Below, one piece after another: positions 33,746 to 43,134 of a stretch of 64,000 nt of DNA. Under the pieces are notes generated by a model that was not told the origin of the DNA, searched no databases, and saw nothing but the letters and a program-made list of their open reading frames with translations. The number at the start of each line of letters is the position of its first letter. Position 1 is the first letter of the stretch. The DNA lies in assembly GCF_002441695.1 (NCBI RefSeq), contig NZ_JXJW01000012.1, positions 22,816-86,815 of the forward strand, in the 5' to 3' direction. Origin of the DNA: Pseudolactococcus piscium. GTDB lineage: Bacteria > Bacillota > Bacilli > Lactobacillales > Streptococcaceae. The position numbers and the translations under genes are program-made.

Positions 33746-35092
33746 TCACAGCGCATCAGTTAACAACTCAAGAAAGATCGTAAGTATTAATAGGTCTGCT
33801 GATCCACCTAGACTAAGATTTTGACGGATAAAGACTTGATCTAACTGATACATATAGGCCTTACCAGCTGTCGTTTTTGCACCTCCCAAGTCAAAATAGT
33901 GCGTGACTTGTTCTTGGAGATTATCTAGTACGTGAATACCACCAGCCCGTTTAATCAAGTTAGTATCTTGTATAGAGGTGGCGATTAACATCAGGGTATC
34001 CAGCAAGCGATCATTCATCGTCCCTTTTCTATTTTTGAGATAAGGGAGTGCCAAATCAAACACAGTGGGAAACCCTTTTTCAGCTTCACCACGAACACCT
34101 GTTAAGCCGTAGCTTAAAAACTGGCTTTCACCGGCAGTTAAGGTCGACTTATTGGGTAACCCTGCAAATGCCTGCTCTGTCAGTCCAGCTAACATCTGAC
34201 AGATGATGTTCTGTAAATCAAGTGACACTTGCTTCTGATAGACACTGGCTGAAAAGAGAATGCCCAATGAAAATATAACCCCTTTATGTGTATTAACATC
34301 TTCTGTCGTTTTCAACATCGTGATCTCAGCCTTGATTCCTAACCGTCTTATCTCCTCAAATAGGCTTGGCAAAGACGCTGTCCATGACAAGCTTACCTCA
34401 TATAAGGCAGTAAAGTAAGGTCGTAGGCTGATGGCACTATCAATAAAAAGGAAGGCGTCCATATCCTGATGACTCCCTTGACTACTTGGATCTACCAAAC
34501 CGGGTTTTGGTGTAACAGATACTTCATAGAGCATGGCACGAATAGCAGACGATACCCATTTCTCTTTATCTTGTCTAACATAGTCTAGATATATGGCGTC
34601 TAACGCTTTTCGAATCTCGATCCAAGGATGCTGCTGGGACCGGGCACATACCTTTGCATCTTCTGCACATACATAACAAGTTCTGCAGGGCATCTCTAGA
34701 GTTGCGCGCGATAGATTCTTACGATCAGCTGCTAAAACATCCACATCAAATAAACGACCTAACACAAAATCTGTCTCAAATGTAACCGCCTTTCTTTTAC
34801 AAGTATTAGCAGCAGCATCTACCACAAGAATTGCTTCTGGCCCTGTCTGCAAGTCAAGATGCGTCATTTCCCACTGAGTCATAAACACCCCAGTAAGCTC
34901 GCGCATACCTGCTCGAAAAATGAGCTGTATCTGGCGACTATTCTTTATATTTCCCGGTATATTCAGAGTGATAGAGATTATTGTCGCATCAGAAAACTTT
35001 TGCCTAACCTCTTTTAACCTAGCAACGCGCGCTACTTTACTGGCAAGTATCTCAGGCAGGCTTACCGGCTTTCCTTTAGCAAAAATAGACAT
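33746..35092 (-). CDS. citXG: Fused CitX-CitG citrate lyase prosthetic-group enzyme
   Basis: A 448-residue fusion that makes and attaches the prosthetic group of citrate lyase. The N-terminal CitX part (about residues 1-180, with VLGRLFDVDV and RTCYVCAEDAKVCARS) transfers the phosphoribosyl-dephospho-CoA group to CitD. The C-terminal CitG part (about 185-448, with KPGLVDPSSQGSHQDMD) makes the triphosphoribosyl precursor from ATP and dephospho-CoA. In many bacteria these are two genes; fusion also occurs elsewhere. It follows citF by 5 bases and ends the cluster. Confidence 0.92.
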   Translation of the reverse strand: MSIFAKGKPVSLPEILASKVARVARLKEVRQKFSDATIISITLNIPGNIKNSRQIQLIFRAGMRELTGVFMTQWEMTHLDLQTGPEAILVVDAAANTCKRKAVTFETDFVLGRLFDVDVLAADRKNLSRATLEMPCRTCYVCAEDAKVCARSQQHPWIEIRKALDAIYLDYVRQDKEKWVSSAIRAMLYEVSVTPKPGLVDPSSQGSHQDMDAFLFIDSAISLRPYFTALYEVSLSWTASLPSLFEEIRRLGIKAEITMLKTTEDVNTHKGVIFSLGILFSASVYQKQVSLDLQNIICQMLAGLTEQAFAGLPNKSTLTAGESQFLSYGLTGVRGEAEKGFPTVFDLALPYLKNRKGTMNDRLLDTLMLIATSIQDTNLIKRAGGIHVLDNLQEQVTHYFDLGGAKTTAGKAYMYQLDQVFIRQNLSLGGSADLLILTIFLELLTDAL

Positions 35093-35097
35093 GACGG

Positions 35098-36642
35098 CTA
35101 CTCTTTGACTTGGTTGATAACATCGATCAGCGTGCCATCTCGATATTCAACAAAGGCAACGACCTTATCAGTAAAGGTTATGGGCTCGGGTATACCTATT
35201 TTAGCTGCTGCTTTTGCTTGCAATTCTTGTATCGTGAAAATCGGAAAATCTGGAATCTGAGTCAGACTGTCTAACAAGTCACTACGTCGTGGATTGATGG
35301 CAATACCAACCTCTGTGACAACCACATCAATGGTGTCTCCAGGCGTGATAACTGTTGTGACACGAGGCACGATAGTTGCTAGACGACCACGCACTAAAGG
35401 TGCTGCAATAATCGTTAAGTTTGCTGTCGCCGCATCTTGATGACCGCCAATAGCACCCCGAATGACACCATCTGACCCTGTCATGACATTCACATTAAAT
35501 GCTGTATCGATTTCCAAGGCAGATAGAATAACAATGTCTAATTGATCAACCATGGCACCTTTATTAGCAGGATCAGCATACCAAGATGCATCGATCTCTT
35601 GTTGATTCTCATTCTCATGCATCGACTGAGCAGCGCCACGATCAAAATCTTGAACATCCATCAGCTTACCAACAAGACCTTCTTTTAATAAGTCTACCAT
35701 TGCGCTGGTAATCCCACCTAAGGCAAAGGACGCCTTGATATGTTGATCAATCATTGACTGACGCAGAAAACGGGAGACTGCTAAAGCTGCCCCACCAGTA
35801 CCAGTTTGAAACGAGAAACCATCCTTAAAGTAGGGTGAGTTTGTTAGGACTTGATTCACAGTCTTGGCTATCTTTAATTCTTTAGGATCGCTGGTAAAAC
35901 GGGTCGCGCCAGATCCGATTTTATCTGGATCACCAACTGCAGCAATTTTAACAACATAGTCAACCTGAGTTTGCTTGATTGATGCAGGCATATTGGGATA
36001 GGGGACGAGATGATCTGTGACTAAGACAACGGTTTGGGCATACTGTGCATCCATCAAGGCATAGCCTAAAGCACCACATGCTGATGCGCCAACCATGCCA
36101 TTTGCATTGCCCATTTCATCGCTATTTGGCACACCGAGAAAGGCAACATCTATCTTAATCTCACCTGTCTCAATTGCCCTAGCACGGCCACCATGGGAGC
36201 GTAAAACAATCGGGTTTTGCAAGGCACCATGAGAAACCGCTTCACCTAATTTCCCTCGCATGCCAGAGGATGTAATCTGTGTGACGACACCTTTTTCTAT
36301 TGCTTCTACTACGATATCATTCATGACATTTGTCAAGGACGACGGTGCTAAAGCAAGATTTTTATAGCCTAGATCAATGATCAAGCGCATCACCGCATTA
36401 AAGACGTAGTCGCCTTCTCGAAAATGATGGTGGAAAAAAAGTGTCATCCCATCTTGCACAGTCTTGACGATGACTTCTTCTAAGGTATAGGCGCATTTCT
36501 CTTTACCTGTTGTTGCCCGTACTTTAGGGCCACTTCTCTGCGTGATCACACCCCCATAATTGCTCGTCGTAAACGGCATATACTCATATCTCTTGGTGAG
36601 TTCATCTGGTAATTCACGATTTACTTTATTTTTCAATATCAT
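35098..36642 (-). CDS. citF: Citrate lyase alpha subunit (acetyl-ACP:citrate ACP transferase)
   Basis: Swaps the acetyl group on the acyl carrier protein for citrate, so that CitE can split it. The 514-residue protein has the CoA-transferase fold with [35 protein letters not shown] and [18 protein letters not shown]. The ATG at 36642 lies inside the 3' end of citE; a TTG at 36636 is 7 bases after AAAGGA and is a good alternative start. It is part of the cit operon. Confidence 0.93.
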   Translation of the reverse strand: MILKNKVNRELPDELTKRYEYMPFTTSNYGGVITQRSGPKVRATTGKEKCAYTLEEVIVKTVQDGMTLFFHHHFREGDYVFNAVMRLIIDLGYKNLALAPSSLTNVMNDIVVEAIEKGVVTQITSSGMRGKLGEAVSHGALQNPIVLRSHGGRARAIETGEIKIDVAFLGVPNSDEMGNANGMVGASACGALGYALMDAQYAQTVVLVTDHLVPYPNMPASIKQTQVDYVVKIAAVGDPDKIGSGATRFTSDPKELKIAKTVNQVLTNSPYFKDGFSFQTGTGGAALAVSRFLRQSMIDQHIKASFALGGITSAMVDLLKEGLVGKLMDVQDFDRGAAQSMHENENQQEIDASWYADPANKGAMVDQLDIVILSALEIDTAFNVNVMTGSDGVIRGAIGGHQDAATANLTIIAAPLVRGRLATIVPRVTTVITPGDTIDVVVTEVGIAINPRRSDLLDSLTQIPDFPIFTIQELQAKAAAKIGIPEPITFTDKVVAFVEYRDGTLIDVINQVKE

Positions 36643-37540
36643 TTCCTTTCGTATCCACAAGGTGAGTCACTTTAGCCAACTGTAGGACTTTTTCTGCCTG
36701 TAAGACGACAGGACGGTCAATCATTTGCCCATTAAGTGAGAGGACGCCTGATCCTTTTTCAGATGCGGCTTTACTAGCGGCGACAATAGTCTGTGCAGCT
36801 AAGATTTCACTTTTCGTTGGCTGATAAACCAGATTGACCAAGGGTATTTGCCGAGGATTAATGACCGATTTACCATCATAGCCCAGTTGATGAATCAGCC
36901 GAGTCTCACGGAGAAAGCCCGCCTCATCATTCATATCTGTAAAGACGGTATCAAATGCTGCTATCTTGGCTGCACGCGCGGCATGAAGCACCATATTCCG
37001 GGCAAAACACAACTCTTGACCATCCGGGTAACGATGTGTCCCCATATCCTTTGTATAGTCCATCCCCGACAGTGCGATCCCCATCATGCGTCCCTGACAA
37101 CTCATGGCAATTTCTCTGGCATTCAAGACACCAAGTGCTGACTCGATTGCTGCCATTACCCTGGTCTCACCTGCTTGTCGGCCAAACTCTTTTTCTGCTA
37201 ATAAAATCATGATGGTTAAGTCAGTCATCATGTCAGCTGTCTCAACTTTAGGCAAGCGGATGACATCTATCCCCGCTTTAACCATGGCTCGAACATCATT
37301 TTTCCAATACGGTGTATCCAAGCCATTGATACGAACTACAAGCTCTGCCTGACCAAAATCAACGTTTTTTATCATTTTATAGACTAAATAACGGGCGGCA
37401 TCTTTTTCAGATATGGCTACCGCATCCTCCAAATCAAACATGATGGCATCTGCCCCATAAATACCTGCATCCTTTAACATAGCTGGGTTATTACCAGGTA
37501 CAAATAGCATCGTCCGACGTAAGCGATCTTGATTGCTCAT
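36626..37540 (-). CDS. citE: Citrate lyase beta subunit (citryl-ACP lyase)
   Basis: Splits citryl-ACP into oxaloacetate and acetyl-ACP. A 304-residue HpcH/HpaI-type barrel with [21 protein letters not shown] (metal-binding Glu/Asp, about residues 35-41), [10 protein letters not shown] and [10 protein letters not shown]. It begins directly after the citD stop and overlaps the start of citF. Confidence 0.95.
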   Translation of the reverse strand: MSNQDRLRRTMLFVPGNNPAMLKDAGIYGADAIMFDLEDAVAISEKDAARYLVYKMIKNVDFGQAELVVRINGLDTPYWKNDVRAMVKAGIDVIRLPKVETADMMTDLTIMILLAEKEFGRQAGETRVMAAIESALGVLNAREIAMSCQGRMMGIALSGMDYTKDMGTHRYPDGQELCFARNMVLHAARAAKIAAFDTVFTDMNDEAGFLRETRLIHQLGYDGKSVINPRQIPLVNLVYQPTKSEILAAQTIVAASKAASEKGSGVLSLNGQMIDRPVVLQAEKVLQLAKVTHLVDTKGNDIEK

Positions 37541-37834
37541 TTATAGCACCTCCCATTTTGGTTCTTCAACTATATCTAGTGCACGTTGCACCGCTGCGAT
37601 CGTCCTTGCCTTGATGACACTATCTAAGGCACCTTTATCGACAATTTTTACCGTAGCATGTCTAACATCGTAGTCTGATAGCACTTGTTTGACACATGCC
37701 ACGATTGCCTTGCCAAATTGTTTTTTGACGTCTGACACTAGGTCTATCGTAAGCCCAGATTCGTTAGGTGAAATCATGACTTGTACATCTGAAGACTCCA
37801 GTGTACCAGCCAAGGCTGTCTTTTTTATTTCCAT
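37541..37834 (-). CDS. citD: Citrate lyase acyl carrier protein (gamma subunit)
   Basis: A 97-residue acyl carrier that bears the 2'-(5''-triphosphoribosyl)-3'-dephospho-CoA arm. The motif ALAGTLESSDVQVMI carries the serine that is modified (Ser14). It overlaps citC by 10 bases and abuts citE, so the lyase subunits are made together. Confidence 0.94.
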   Translation of the reverse strand: MEIKKTALAGTLESSDVQVMISPNESGLTIDLVSDVKKQFGKAIVACVKQVLSDYDVRHATVKIVDKGALDSVIKARTIAAVQRALDIVEEPKWEVL

Positions 37835-38859
37835 TTTTTATCCTTCATTCTATTTTTTATTGTCAATTGATTGGTGATGATGTAGGCATAAGTTGTCTCT
37901 GGGACTAGTCCTCTCATCTCTTTTAGTCGATTATCAGACAGGTACTGCCTGACCCGTGTTGCAGATATCACCTTGTTCTCATTTTTATAACGTGGTATCA
38001 CCTTGACGGCGACTTCTGGCTGCAATTCCTCAACTAGCAGTTGATTATAGCGATGAGTCACTAAAGATAATGGCTCTTCGCCTACATAGCGTGAGCTAAT
38101 CGCAAAATAGGGCACAAACCAATTTTTAAACACTCTAGCATCAAGCTGGGCCTGATAGGACACTACATCCACATCTCCGTGTAAAAAATACGCTGGAAAC
38201 GTTGTATAGCTGACCATATAGGCAGCAGTCGGTAAGACAGTGACATTAGGTAAATGTGCTACGCCTTGTCTGACTAGCGTAAACCGTTCCTCACTGCTAA
38301 AAAGGGAGCAGTCCTCACTCACGACGAACAGATAGACATAATCATTATCAGATGCAGCCTTTTCTACTAAATATTGATGGCCTAAGGTAAACGGGTTAGC
38401 ATTCATGACAATCGCCCCGTTTTGTTTAGCTGGATCTCCCTTAGGACATTGCTTTAAAAATTGACTAATGGTCGGATAACCTTTCTCTAGTAGCACGCCA
38501 TGATCTGTTTGAGACAAGGTCTGAAATCCGATATACTTGAATTTTTTTGCATATTCTGGTTTAGTAAAGACAAAATAAGGACTGATACCTCTTTGGTTCA
38601 GTCGGTTTTCCAGCTCACTAATGAGTTGATTAAAATAAGCAGTATCAGTTTGATTCGTCGCAATATACTTCATCACATTTCCTGCTAAAGATCCCGTAGC
38701 CAGTATGTTTTGGTCACCATCAAATATGGCAATCGTCTCATCAATAACAGACAGCTCACTCTCTGAAAAATCATGTATGCCCGCAGCTGTTAAAAAACGC
38801 TGCCAAGTCCGTCTAGATGTTGTCACTGTTAAAAAAATATCCGCTAGTTGCGTCATCAT
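37825..38859 (-). CDS. citC: [Citrate (pro-3S)-lyase] ligase
   Basis: Acetylates the citrate lyase prosthetic group with acetate and ATP, switching the enzyme on. The 344-residue protein has a GNAT-like N-terminal part and a nucleotidyltransferase domain with MNANPFTLGHQYLVEKA (GH motif, about residues 152-168) and VISATRVRQYL. It lies 9 bases after the transporter gene and overlaps citD. Confidence 0.93.
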   Translation of the reverse strand: MMTQLADIFLTVTTSRRTWQRFLTAAGIHDFSESELSVIDETIAIFDGDQNILATGSLAGNVMKYIATNQTDTAYFNQLISELENRLNQRGISPYFVFTKPEYAKKFKYIGFQTLSQTDHGVLLEKGYPTISQFLKQCPKGDPAKQNGAIVMNANPFTLGHQYLVEKAASDNDYVYLFVVSEDCSLFSSEERFTLVRQGVAHLPNVTVLPTAAYMVSYTTFPAYFLHGDVDVVSYQAQLDARVFKNWFVPYFAISSRYVGEEPLSLVTHRYNQLLVEELQPEVAVKVIPRYKNENKVISATRVRQYLSDNRLKEMRGLVPETTYAYIITNQLTIKNRMKDKKWK

Positions 38860-38868
38860 TCATTTCCT

Positions 38869-40212
38869 TTAACTGAGTATGCCCATCAGGAATATGGCGA
38901 CAGTCACTGTCATGGCACCACCTAAACGGACGGCTACTTGTGCAAATGGCATCAAGGTCATGCGGTCACCAGCAGCTAATATGGCAAGTGCGCCTGTCCC
39001 ACCTTGACCACTACAGCATGACACAGCAATTGCAGTATCCACAGGGTAGAGTCCTAATATTTTTGAGACAACAAAGGCAGTGATAACGATTGTAAAGACA
39101 GTGGCAATAATGGTTAGAATCGCTGCCGGATTCTGAAAGACAGCAATCAACTCTTTCCAGTCTGTTTTAGCGACACCAACACCAAATAATAGAGACGGTG
39201 TTACACCTTTTACAGTAAAGCCATAAAGCGAGGCACCACCTGTTTCAATATTTTTGGGAATGTAGCCTAACATTTTGGCACCCATCAAGACAAGTAATAG
39301 AATAACCGGTGCAGGTAGTTGGATACCAACTGCACTTTTAAGGACTGAGGATAACCAAACAACTAAAAAGTAGATGGCGATCGCCAGCACACCTGCTGTC
39401 AGCGTTTTTTCTATACTGACTGTCTTGTTACTGGACTTCAAGTTATCAAGTTTCTCATCATCACTATCTATGAGCTTACCATTACCTGTTAAAGCAGGAC
39501 GTATCTCACCAATTTTTTTCAGCACACCTGATAGTAAAACCGCAACTAAACTACCCAACATGACACACGGCAAAATTTGCCCAAAAATATTATCTTGGCT
39601 CATGCCACTCATGACTGCTGCATATCCAATCGACAAAGGCATAGCACCTTCACCCACACCACCAGCCATGATGGGTGCAACGATAAAGAAATACGCTTTA
39701 TAGGCTGTCATACCAAGTAGCATGCCAACACCTGTACCGACCAAAGATCCCGCTATATCACATAGAATTAAAATTAATAAAATCCTTGATGTTGCCTTGA
39801 CCAGGGTAACCCGGTTCATGGATGCAATACTACCAACAACAAGCAAGGTAATAAAAAACATCAAGAAATTATTATTTGACATAAAGCTACTCACGACCTT
39901 AACCGTTGACGTCGGTAACCAGTTTTTATAAACTAGGAACGCTGGCAAAAAAGTGACAACAAGTACCTTACCGCCTAATGATTTTAAAACTGGGATGTGT
40001 GCACCGACTTCCTCAAGTAGATAGGCAAAAACTGTCATCACACCAAGTGAGACCAGCATATCCTTTTCTGGTACAACATCTAAAATGGTAATCCCAATGT
40101 AGCCAACCAATAAAACTAAGTAGATTGGCAAGGGAATGAAACCAATTTTAACCTGCTTCAGTTTATCGAGCATTGCGTGTTGTGCTGCATCTTGCGTTGC
40201 ACTATTTTTCAT
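38869..40212 (-). CDS. citP: Citrate transporter, 2-hydroxycarboxylate family
   Basis: A 447-residue membrane carrier with about eleven helices in two inverted halves. The two GGxG re-entrant-loop motifs (AGGVGEGAMPLS, about residues 181-192, and CSGQGGTGA, about 402-410) and the C-terminal FAQVAVRLGG arginine, which binds the dicarboxylate in CitP, are present. CitP-type carriers swap citrate or malate for lactate and generate a membrane potential. Its place between the malic-enzyme gene and citC points to citrate. CitS-type sodium symport is the alternative. Confidence 0.88.
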   Translation of the reverse strand: MKNSATQDAAQHAMLDKLKQVKIGFIPLPIYLVLLVGYIGITILDVVPEKDMLVSLGVMTVFAYLLEEVGAHIPVLKSLGGKVLVVTFLPAFLVYKNWLPTSTVKVVSSFMSNNNFLMFFITLLVVGSIASMNRVTLVKATSRILLILILCDIAGSLVGTGVGMLLGMTAYKAYFFIVAPIMAGGVGEGAMPLSIGYAAVMSGMSQDNIFGQILPCVMLGSLVAVLLSGVLKKIGEIRPALTGNGKLIDSDDEKLDNLKSSNKTVSIEKTLTAGVLAIAIYFLVVWLSSVLKSAVGIQLPAPVILLLVLMGAKMLGYIPKNIETGGASLYGFTVKGVTPSLLFGVGVAKTDWKELIAVFQNPAAILTIIATVFTIVITAFVVSKILGLYPVDTAIAVSCCSGQGGTGALAILAAGDRMTLMPFAQVAVRLGGAMTVTVAIFLMGILS

Positions 40213-40235
40213 ACTAAGTACCTTTCTTTTAAAAA

Positions 40236-40269
40236 GACCAGCTTTAACCTATAAAAGCTAAAGCTGGTC
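40236..40269 (-). terminator. Hairpin between citM and citP
   Basis: GACCAGCTTTA / TAAAGCTGGTC is a perfect 11-bp stem with a 12-base loop, followed on the minus strand by TTTTTAAAAG. It lies inside the cit operon, so it could end part of the transcripts or act as a processing site that sets the citM to citP ratio. Confidence 0.6.
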
Positions 40270-40274
40270 ACCTA

Positions 40275-41423
40275 TTATTTGTCTGACGCATATGCCTTAA
40301 CAGCTGAGACGACTGTATCCACTACGCCTTCATCAAAGACATTAGCAATCAGATTATCTACTTTAGGCTTGACTGTTAAATGACTCAAAGCTTGTGCAAC
40401 CTTGATTTGTAAGCCTTCATCTACTGTTTTTAAGTGCGTTTCTAGTAACCCTTTAAAAAGGCCCGGAAATACAAGTAAGTTATTGACCTGATTCGGATAT
40501 TGTGATGAGCCAGTTGCCATAATTTTCACACCTGCTGCTTTAGCAAGGTCTGGTGCAATTTCAGGACGGGGATTGGCCAAGGCAAAAACGATACAGTCTT
40601 CTGTCATGCGACGGACTTGTTGGACAGATAATACGTCCCTATCAGACAGACCAATGAACACATCCTGTCCTGTAATCAGCTCATCTAAGCTCTGCCCTTG
40701 TCCTTGCTGAATTTTAGCTGAAAACTTGCGTTGATAGTGATTATAGCGTGTATCCTTTTCTGTGATTTTGCCGTGTATATCAACCAGGGTCAACTGTGTG
40801 ATCCCGAACCGATAGAGCAATTTCGCTGTTGCAAGTCCTGATGCGCCGACACCATGCATCAAGACCCTTAATTCTGTGATTGGTTTATCGACAAGCCTTG
40901 CCGCGTTGATTAATGCTGCTAAGACAACGATGGCTGTCCCCGTTTGATCATCATGATAGACAGGAATATCAAGAGCTGCTTTTAACTTATCTTCTATTTC
41001 AAAACATCTTGGTGCGGCAATATCTTCTAAATGGATGCCTGCAAAACTCTTAGCTATGTTTTTAATCGTCTCGACAAATTCAGCTATTGGTACCGGATTG
41101 ATTGCTAAAGGTAGGGCGTCGACACCAGAAAACTGCTTATAAATCAACGCTTTTCCTTCCACAATCGGTAGCCCACCTGCTGGACCGATATTACCTAATC
41201 CTAAAACTGCTGTGCCATCTGTCACTAAGGCAACTAATTTACCACTTAGTGTATACTTATTTTTGGCTGATTCATCAGTTTCGATGAGTTTGGCTAATTC
41301 ACCAACACCAGGGGTATAGGCTTCCGCCAGATCGTCTTTAGAGCGAATACGAATGCCTGCTTGCATACTTAATACGCCCGTATCTTGTTCATGTATCCTG
41401 AGTACTTTATTCAGATTTACCAC
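40275..41423 (-). CDS. citM: Malic-enzyme-type oxaloacetate decarboxylase
   Basis: A 382-residue malic-enzyme-family protein with SIQAG-type N-terminus (LSMQAGIRIRSKDD), AYTPGVGE, TDGTAVLGLGNIGP (about residues 74-87), YHDDQTGTA and a Rossmann HGVGASGLAT. In citrate clusters of lactic acid bacteria this protein acts as a soluble oxaloacetate decarboxylase, giving pyruvate and CO2 from the citrate lyase product. No ATG fits. I chose a GTG at 41423 because GGAG lies 12 bases upstream; a GTG further upstream at 41480 is possible. First gene of the cluster. Confidence 0.88.
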   Translation of the reverse strand: MVNLNKVLRIHEQDTGVLSMQAGIRIRSKDDLAEAYTPGVGELAKLIETDESAKNKYTLSGKLVALVTDGTAVLGLGNIGPAGGLPIVEGKALIYKQFSGVDALPLAINPVPIAEFVETIKNIAKSFAGIHLEDIAAPRCFEIEDKLKAALDIPVYHDDQTGTAIVVLAALINAARLVDKPITELRVLMHGVGASGLATAKLLYRFGITQLTLVDIHGKITEKDTRYNHYQRKFSAKIQQGQGQSLDELITGQDVFIGLSDRDVLSVQQVRRMTEDCIVFALANPRPEIAPDLAKAAGVKIMATGSSQYPNQVNNLLVFPGLFKGLLETHLKTVDEGLQIKVAQALSHLTVKPKVDNLIANVFDEGVVDTVVSAVKAYASDK

Positions 41424-41454
41424 GTCTCTTATTTTCTCCTTCTCCTTTTGACTA

Positions 41455-41466
41455 CCTAAATTTAGG
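41455..41466. promoter_or_regulatory. Palindrome upstream of citM
   Basis: CCTAAATTTAGG is a perfect 12-base palindrome just before the ribosome-binding site of citM, a possible operator for the cit cluster. A weak cre-like TGTTACCGTTTGTT (minus strand, about 41550-41563) lies further upstream. No citrate regulator gene is in the window. Confidence 0.35.
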
Positions 41467-42178
41467 CATAAAAAAATCACCCTACCGGGGCAACGATTAC
41501 TTAAACTAGCTTATTTATTATCAAAACCTGTTTTACTTATCTCTTGTCTAACAAACGGTAACATAATAGCCTAGCATTTCTCATCAAAAAACACCTGAAT
41601 GCCTATCAACTTGACACTTGGGAGAGTCAAGATAAAAGCAGTCAGATGTCAAACAGCTATAACAACAAAAGAGAACATGTTAAAAGCGAGACACATTTAA
41701 AAGTAACGATTTGGCATCAAACCAGCCCCATGTAGAAACACATTAAATAGGCATTTAATCTAGAAGACCCCTCTATAGATAGTCTATAGAACAAACTGGG
41801 GAGAGGAGCTTGAGACAGCTAACAACGTTCAAATTAAATGATGGAGTTAGTGAACGTCAGCTACGACCGATAAGCGGCTCAATTGAATAGGAATAGCAGA
41901 CTTTTAGTTGGCTAACTGTTTGCTGTGTATGATGCACATATTACCTTGCAAACAGTCTCAAAAATCGGCTACCCTAAGCTAAATGATATTTTGATCAGGC
42001 TATTTGGTATTGATAATCAGTAGCATGCCTCAATAAGTGACCAAAGCATTATCCTTGTCAGTACATAAGAAACAAGCAAGGGATGGTGTATTGTTTCTTA
42101 TGCTGTTAAGTTATACCTCCATATTATAGTTAGGTCAACTGACAATCTGCCCTGAAAGGCGACATGGAAGTATCCTTA

Positions 42179-42311
42179 ACATTTTGTCGTATGATCAAAC
42201 AGACCAACAAGGCTGGGAGACATCTGATCACTATATTTACCTGCCATCCATATTATAGATGACAGTCATTATCTTTTAATTATCACATACGTTAAAGATA
42301 ATCGTTTATAG
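42179..42311 (+). pseudogene. Sortase C-terminal relic
   Basis: Translation from 42179 gives a stretch ending GRHLITIFTCHPYY, which matches the sortase active-site pattern TLxTC (catalytic Cys in TC) followed by HPY. It then hits a stop. Shifting by one base after 42253 gives DDSHYLLIITYVKDNRL and a stop at 42311, the usual strand after the catalytic site. This fits a frameshifted end of a sortase gene; upstream parts are no longer recognisable. Confidence 0.55.
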
Positions 42312-42457
42312 GCTCAGCATATTCATGCTCCATTGCTCACTTAAAACGGATGCTACTATCACCAAACTTAAGTTACCATATGTCCAGCTTAAATTCAGTT
42401 GAGGCCGCCTTGTTTCGCTCGTGGCTTGTCTGGGGTCTAGCGTTTTTTTACCGAGTT

Positions 42458-42480
42458 ACCATGATTTGCTCATGGTTTTT
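42458..42480 (+). terminator. Terminator-like hairpin
   Basis: ACCATGA / TCATGGT with a 5-base loop followed by TTTT, on the plus strand in the decayed region. It may have ended a lost gene. Confidence 0.5.
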
Positions 42481-42710
42481 ACCTTAAGAGGTTCGCTTAC
42501 TCGTGGTGGCTAGTATAAAAAGATGTGACATTTTTATACAGATTACTGATAATCTCTACTCATCGTGATATAATAATAGTGTCTAGATATTACTATAAGC
42601 GCATAAGCCTGACATTTTCACTAATGGTTCACGCCATTATTGTATTTTCAAAGGTCATCGTATGTACTTGATCCAACCGTTCACTGTTGTGGGCTTTTGG
42701 TTCAAGTTTT

Positions 42711-42730
42711 TTAACAACTTCTGTTGTTAA
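42711..42730. promoter_or_regulatory. Inverted repeat upstream of the XRE gene
   Basis: TTAACAAC-TTCT-GTTGTTAA is a perfect 8-4-8 inverted repeat 75 bases before the XRE start codon, a candidate operator for that repressor. A TTGTTG / TATAAA pair (about 42749-42778) downstream could be the promoter. Confidence 0.4.
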
Positions 42731-42804
42731 TTCCATTTTACGACTTTTGTTGTTCTGTGTCAAGCGCTTTTATAAAAAAAACTATTTTTTTAAAGGAGAA
42801 AAGT

Positions 42805-43131
42805 ATGTTACCAGAAAGGTTGAAAACACTACGCTTGGAAACTAAGCTAACTCAAAAGCAAGTTGCCCAACACTTTGGTATTTCCCAACAATCCTATGCC
42901 CTATGGGAAAATGGCAAAAGAAATCCTAAACATCTACAAACAATCGCAAATTTCTTCAATGTTTCCACAGATTATCTATTAGGAGATACTGATATCAAAA
43001 CACCTGTTAGACTGGATGATGACCTCGATATTGCACTGGACTCATTCAAATCTTTTGATGGTAAAACGATGACAGAAAATGATCGCGAGACGATTCGGGA
43101 CGTTCTCAAAGAGATGTTTAAAGATAAATGA
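42805..43131 (+). CDS. XRE-family repressor (ImmR/cI-like)
   Basis: A 108-residue DNA-binding protein with an XRE helix-turn-helix (TQKQVAQHFGISQQSYALWENGKRNP, about residues 15-40) and a short acidic C-terminal part for dimerisation. The next gene, 3 bases on, starts with an ImmA protease domain. This is the ImmR/ImmA arrangement of mobile elements and phages, in which the protease cuts the repressor to release its genes. AAAGGAG 6 bases before ATG 42805 fixes the start. No integrase or phage gene is adjacent, so the pair may be a domesticated remnant. Confidence 0.85.
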   Translation: MLPERLKTLRLETKLTQKQVAQHFGISQQSYALWENGKRNPKHLQTIANFFNVSTDYLLGDTDIKTPVRLDDDLDIALDSFKSFDGKTMTENDRETIRDVLKEMFKDK

Positions 43132-43134
43132 TAT

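Larger units (their letters stand above)
41481..42804. other. Decayed 1.3-kb region with a sortase relic and inverted repeats
   Basis: No intact gene. It holds the sortase relic (42179-42311) and several perfect inverted repeats: CTTGAC..GTCAAG (about 41610-41631), CTATAGA-TAG-TCTATAG (41773-41789), CATAAGAAACA..TGTTTCTTATG (42064-42102) and TTAACAAC-TTCT-GTTGTTAA (42711-42730). Stop codons interrupt all frames. It looks like the scar of lost accessory genes between the citrate cluster and the XRE/ImmA pair. Confidence 0.55.

Noticed and set aside
41915..42030. Stretch reading VYDAHITLQTVSKIGYPK and on to LNDILIRLFGIDN, as a gene fragment
   Set aside because: Looks coding-like over about 35 codons but has no start, is stop-bounded and matches no family I know.
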